This document shows, piece by piece, positions 60,241 through 64,000 of a stretch of DNA of 64,000 nucleotides; position 1 is the first letter of the stretch, and each line of letters opens with the position of its first letter. The position numbers and the translations under genes are program-made. The notes under the pieces were generated by a model. It saw only the letters and a program-made list of their open reading frames with translations. It searched no databases and had not been told where the DNA came from. The stretch is from Micractinium sp. NFX-FRZ (lineage: Eukaryota; Chlorophyta; Trebouxiophyceae; Chlorellales; Chlorellaceae), in NCBI GenBank assembly GCA_029339195.1, contig JAPTJF010000210.1:1-64000 (forward strand), given 5' to 3'.

Positions 60241-63200
60241 TTAATCCCTCCTGCAGTCCTCGTCGCGGCGGGGTGCCTTGAAGCCTTCGCAAGGGTCGTT
60301 GGCGGAGTCAAAGATGTTGCTCAGCAGCTCGCCTGCAGGCATGGGACACGCCGGGAAGGCAGGCAGGTGCCAGGCTGGCGTTTTATCCCTCCAATAGGCC
60401 CAGCTGATGCCACCTGGAGCCACGCTTGCACAGCTGCACAGCAGTGCTGCGCTGGTACCGTGATGCACTTGCATCACCAACCAGCCACGTGGGTGCACCC
60501 AAAGCAACAGGCGGGCGGAAGCACGGCCTCAAGCGCAATACAGTCTAGAGCAAGGTCTGGGCCAGGCATGTGCGCTAGGGGATCATGTGAGCTGTGGGGC
60601 GCACCTTGGTCGTCGGTGTCAGAGTCCCACATCATGACGCCGCTGATCTCGCGGGAGCGGGCGTAGCACATCTTCAGGCGGTGGGTCTCTGGGGTGTCAA
60701 AGCCCACCCAGTGTGCGGTCCACTGCAATGGTGCCCTTCCGCTGGAGCAGCCTGCTCTTGATCTCTGCGCCACAGGCAAACACAGAAGCAGGCGGGGTAC
60801 GAACTGAATGAAAACCCTCGAGCATGCTGGCCATCGGCGCGCATACATGCTGTGCTGCACGGCCCCCTGCTGTGTCTGCTGGCCGTCCTGCCCCCCACCC
60901 CCCACCCCCCCCACCCTCACCATACCACGCCATCGTGCCGTTGGTCTGCGTGCACTCCCCACGCAGCGCAGTCATGCCGGTGGCAAACGAGTCGAGCGCG
61001 GCGCCATATCCAGGGCTAGAGGGGAAGAGGCCCAAGGGGTTAAACAAGCTGTTCCAGACTGTTCCGCCGCCGCTGCCTTCAGGCACGGGCACGCCGCGGC
61101 CATACGACGCCAGGCCCAGCACGAGCTTCTCCTTTGGCACACCATTGTCAAGGTACGCATCCAAAGCCCCCGCTATGTCCCAGTTATACCATTTGCCCGT
61201 GGCGGAGCAGTCCAGCACAGGGGCGTGGCTGTTCACCTTCCGGTAGCCCTGGCTCCAGTCAAAGGCGCCGTGATAGTCGTCTGCGGGTGGCCACGGGCGG
61301 GAGAGAGGGGCGATACAAGGCATCAGTGGAAGGCGATCGCGACTTGCGGCAAGTACTTCACGCGAGCTGCTAAGACTCCTGCACCTCGCAGCCGCTGTGC
61401 AAACCGGTGACAACTTGTGCTGAGCCTGCCCTCCACTGCACGCAGTGGCACACGTCCCCAGGCGCCTGCCCTTCGTGTTGCTGCCCCGCACCATGCCTGG
61501 CGCCTTGTCGCCTGCCGCGCCCGTCCCCCCCCCCCCCGGGCCCCCCCCCCCTTTCCCCCCGGCCCGCCTCACATGTCATGAGGTTGATGAAGTCGACACA
61601 GTCAGCTATGCTGCGCATGTCGACGTGGCGCGATGGGGTGGGTGTGGCGCGCAGTGCAGCGGTGAGCAGCATGCGGGGCTGCTGGGATTCGGTGGCCTCC
61701 CGCAGCTCCCGCATCAGCGTCATGAAGTCGTCCACCTCACTGTAAGTCTCACGCTTGTTCTCGAAGTTCGGGAACTCCCTGCGACGGCGGCATGAGTGGG
61801 CGGGTGGATGGGGGGAGGAGCCATGTGGGAATGGATGGGGCCGGTGAGTGGGCAACTACACCTGTGCCCTTACAGTCGTACACGCCCCCACTTTCCCCCC
61901 ACCCTTCCAGGTCCAACCCCTTACATCGGTGCATCCCCCGCCTCCTTCCGCTAGCCTCCCGCCGAGCGAGGCAAGCACCAGGCGCTCACCAATCCATGTC
62001 GATGCCGTCAAACTCGTACCGCTTGGCGTATGCGATGACTGAGTCTATGAAGCGGGCACGGGAGGCGCGGTTTCTGGCCATGGCGGGGAACACTGCAGCG
62101 GGGGAGGGGTGGCACCAGGCGTGGCTGTGTAGCAGCAGCATAGTACATGGGCACCGGCCCCACTTGCTTCTGCGGCTCCGGACCCAGAAGCAGGTGAGCG
62201 GCAGGACAGGGTTGTGTGCGGCCGAGGGAAGCGCCGGCGTAGGGCGCAGCGATTGCATGGGCTTGCCCACACCGCTTGTAATGCCGCTGCCAGTGCTTCC
62301 GTGTGGCCAGGGCGGCCCGCAGCAAAGCCCACTAGGATTCACACGGAAGGCATTCTCGGACACAGTACGGCGGGGCAAGCAGGCAGGCAAGCAGGCGGGC
62401 GGGCGGGCGGCCCGCGGCAGGCAAGCGGGCGGGCAGGCAGGCAGGAAGGCAGGCAAGCATTCAAGCGGGGGGGGGGCAGGCAGACAGGCAGGCAGGTGGG
62501 CGGCCGAGGGAGCGAGAGAGGGGGGAAGGGGTGTGCACGGGAGGCATTCACTCCGCCCACCTTCGGAGGCGTTGGTGCCCTTGAACGCCTCCTCTGACCG
62601 GGAGAAGCTCCACCCCCCAATAGAGATGAGCGTCTGGAGCTTGGGGTTCTGTATCTTGAGGTCCTGCAGCAACGGTGATGGTGGGTGGTGTGCGCTTGGC
62701 AAGCACACAGGCGGTATGGGGAAGGGGGGGCACAGCCCCCTCACAAGCCGCAGGCGAATGGGTGCGGGGGCTGCCGGTGGTGCACCCTGATTTGCTTGGC
62801 TGCCTGATTGCGGCCAGGCCTTTTCTCCCTCCCCCCGCCCCAATCTTCCCCCACCAACCGCCGTAGTTTGCGCGCCCTCCCCTCTTGCCGGCCTCTCCCC
62901 GCCTGCCTCCTCCCTGCCTCCCCTCCCCTCGGCACCCCCGCACCCGCACTTGCGCCATCAGCTGCGGCGCATTCTCCTCCACATGTTCCACTTCGAAGGT
63001 TCGGTTGTTCAGCTTGGCAAATGCAAAGTTTACGTGAGTGGCAGCTGTAGCATTGATGTAGCCCGGGGTGTAGGCATACGCGTCGCAGTGAGCGGGGCGG
63101 CCGTTGCTGGAGCGCCTCCACTGCGCATAGTCTGCGGCCGGGGGAAGGGGGCGGGTTTTACAAGGGAGGTGGAACAGGGGACGGTGCAGTAGCTGTGGCA

Positions 63201-63802
63201 GTGGGGCGCACGCATCATGCCATGTTGCAGCAAGAGCTGTAAACCGCAACTAAGCGGGGGGTGGGTGGGGGGGGGTGGGTGGGGGGGCGCAGATTGCACG
63301 GTGGGGTGTGCGGGGAGGGTCCTCAGGCTGGCCGGTGCCCAGGGGGCAGAGCCCGTCCTTGGCACACACCACTGCATCCCTCTGCCCGCACCCACTACTC
63401 CCTCACGGCACTGTGCTGCACCGCCTCACCAGTGGCATAAACAACCACCCTGCACATGGGCGGGAGGGGAAGGAGGAAAGGGCAGGTGAGCATGTGCAGC
63501 GCCGCAACGTATGCTGCGCTCACCAGCGGAACCCCTTCAAGGCTGATGGCCGCATCGTGCGCCCACTGGGTGGCACCAGCTGAACGGTCTGGCACGCCCG
63601 CTGCTCTCCTGGTTGCCATGGCAGTCTGCCGCGCCCACTGCCCTCCCGCTGGTCCCCGCCTCCAACCACCAACCTCAGCCCACCTGCTGCCACACCCCAC
63701 CTGTTGATTGGAGTCTTTGCAATGTTCGCCTTGTCCTGCGCCCTGCGGCACAGGTCGTCCGAGCCGTCGTCCACCGGATTAACGGTGAACAGCCTCACCC
63801 GC
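60241..63802 (-). CDS. GH18 (class V type) chitinase, 5' end uncertain, one likely frameshift
   Basis: Hydrolyses chitin or chito-oligosaccharides. Exons found, minus strand: 63802-63701 (upstream boundary provisional), 63449-63430 (20 nt), 63131-62944, 62663-62561, 62092-61990, 61778-61573, 61280-60921, 60764-60605 and 60332-60241. Landmarks: INRVVVYATDYAQWRRS, HVNFAFAKLNN, LKIQNPKLQTLISIGGWSFS, the catalytic DGIDMDWEFP (Glu is the proton donor), LMTYDYHGAFDWSQGY, KLVLGLASYGRG, TMAWYEIKSRLLQRKGTIA, WVGFDTPETHRLKMCYARS, GVMMWDSDTDDQ. In exon 60764-60605 the frame entering (EIKSRLLQ) and the frame leaving (HWVGFD) differ by one base. The shift lies near 60716-60720 and no GT-AG intron resolves it. 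No signal peptide was found, so a first exon probably lies beyond 63802 or outside the window. Confidence 0.85.
62373..62505. repeat. GCAGGCAAGCAGGC-type minisatellite in a chitinase intron
   Basis: Imperfect GGCAAGCAGGCG and GGCAGGCA units within intron 62093-62560. Confidence 0.85.
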
Positions 63803-64000
63803 CTAGAACCAGAGCTCCAGAAAAATACTAAAGGAAAGCTGGCTCTTGCCCTCCGTAAGCCTGCAGAACGGCCTCTGCAAACCGGCCAAAGCAAGCGGGG
63901 GCGCCGGGTTTGTGTGTGTGGGGGGGGGGGGTTGAGGGGGGGCGCAAGAGGGCGGAGCGCAAGGCAGGGTCGGCCCGGCAGCCAGGGGTGCCGCTTGCGA
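63803..64000. other. Upstream of the visible chitinase exons, no gene assigned
   Basis: Contains a G run near 63920. A missing first chitinase exon with a signal peptide may lie here or outside the window. Confidence 0.4.

Noticed and set aside
60765..60920. Treating the chitinase exons on both sides as one uninterrupted exon
   Set aside because: The inserted stretch is Gly-rich and unlike GH18 proteins, whereas splicing gives the family motif TMAWYEI.

Overview
This is nuclear DNA of a green alga, most likely a Chlorella-lineage trebouxiophyte. The evidence is very high GC, genes densely split by GT-AG introns of about 100-400 nt, runs of Gln, Ala and Pro codons, TGTAA poly(A) signals, cytosolic ribosomal proteins and a plastid lipid enzyme. 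There is no bacterial operon structure. I rebuilt 16 spliced genes by hand. In 13 of them every exon phase closes. The exceptions are the 5' ends of the GATA, copine A and chitinase genes, one frameshift in the chitinase gene and one in-frame stop in the GATA gene.

Layout, left to right. A GATA zinc-finger gene (+) enters from the left edge. A 0.6-kb segment with perfect 33-bp terminal inverted repeats follows. Next are ribosomal protein eL27 (-), a plastid-type CDP-diacylglycerol synthase (+), ribosomal protein eL31 (-), an EamA/DMT transporter (+) and an alpha/beta hydrolase (-). Copine A (+) comes next, then a bicovalent FAD-linked oxidase (-), an F-box-like/LRR protein (-), a 267-bp MITE-like element with 38-bp perfect TIRs, a decayed F-box/LRR fragment (+) and copine B (+). 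A 2-oxoglutarate/Fe(II) oxygenase (-) and a 1365-aa cramped-like SANT protein (+) follow. Then come two tandem paralogues (+) carrying the UBP12/USP7 C-terminal ubiquitin-like (HUBL) module, without a protease domain, joined to coiled coils. The second ends in a RING finger. The window closes with a METTL21/FAM86-like methyltransferase (-) and a GH18 chitinase (-).

The genes are mostly unrelated housekeeping and accessory functions, so no operon-like pathway is implied. Several pairs share short head-to-head upstream regions: eL27/CDP-DAG synthase, eL31/EamA, hydrolase/copine A, and oxygenase/cramped-like.

Three things stand out. (1) The HUBL-coiled coil-RING pair moves the substrate-recognition module of a deubiquitinase onto an E3-type protein, and one paralogue has no RING. 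(2) Introns and gene ends across the window hold decayed tandem copies of the adjacent exon edge, often including the splice donor. This is a footprint of small tandem duplications that cross exon-intron borders. (3) About 8 of about 100 reconstructed introns use GC donors, well above the roughly 1% usual in eukaryotes.
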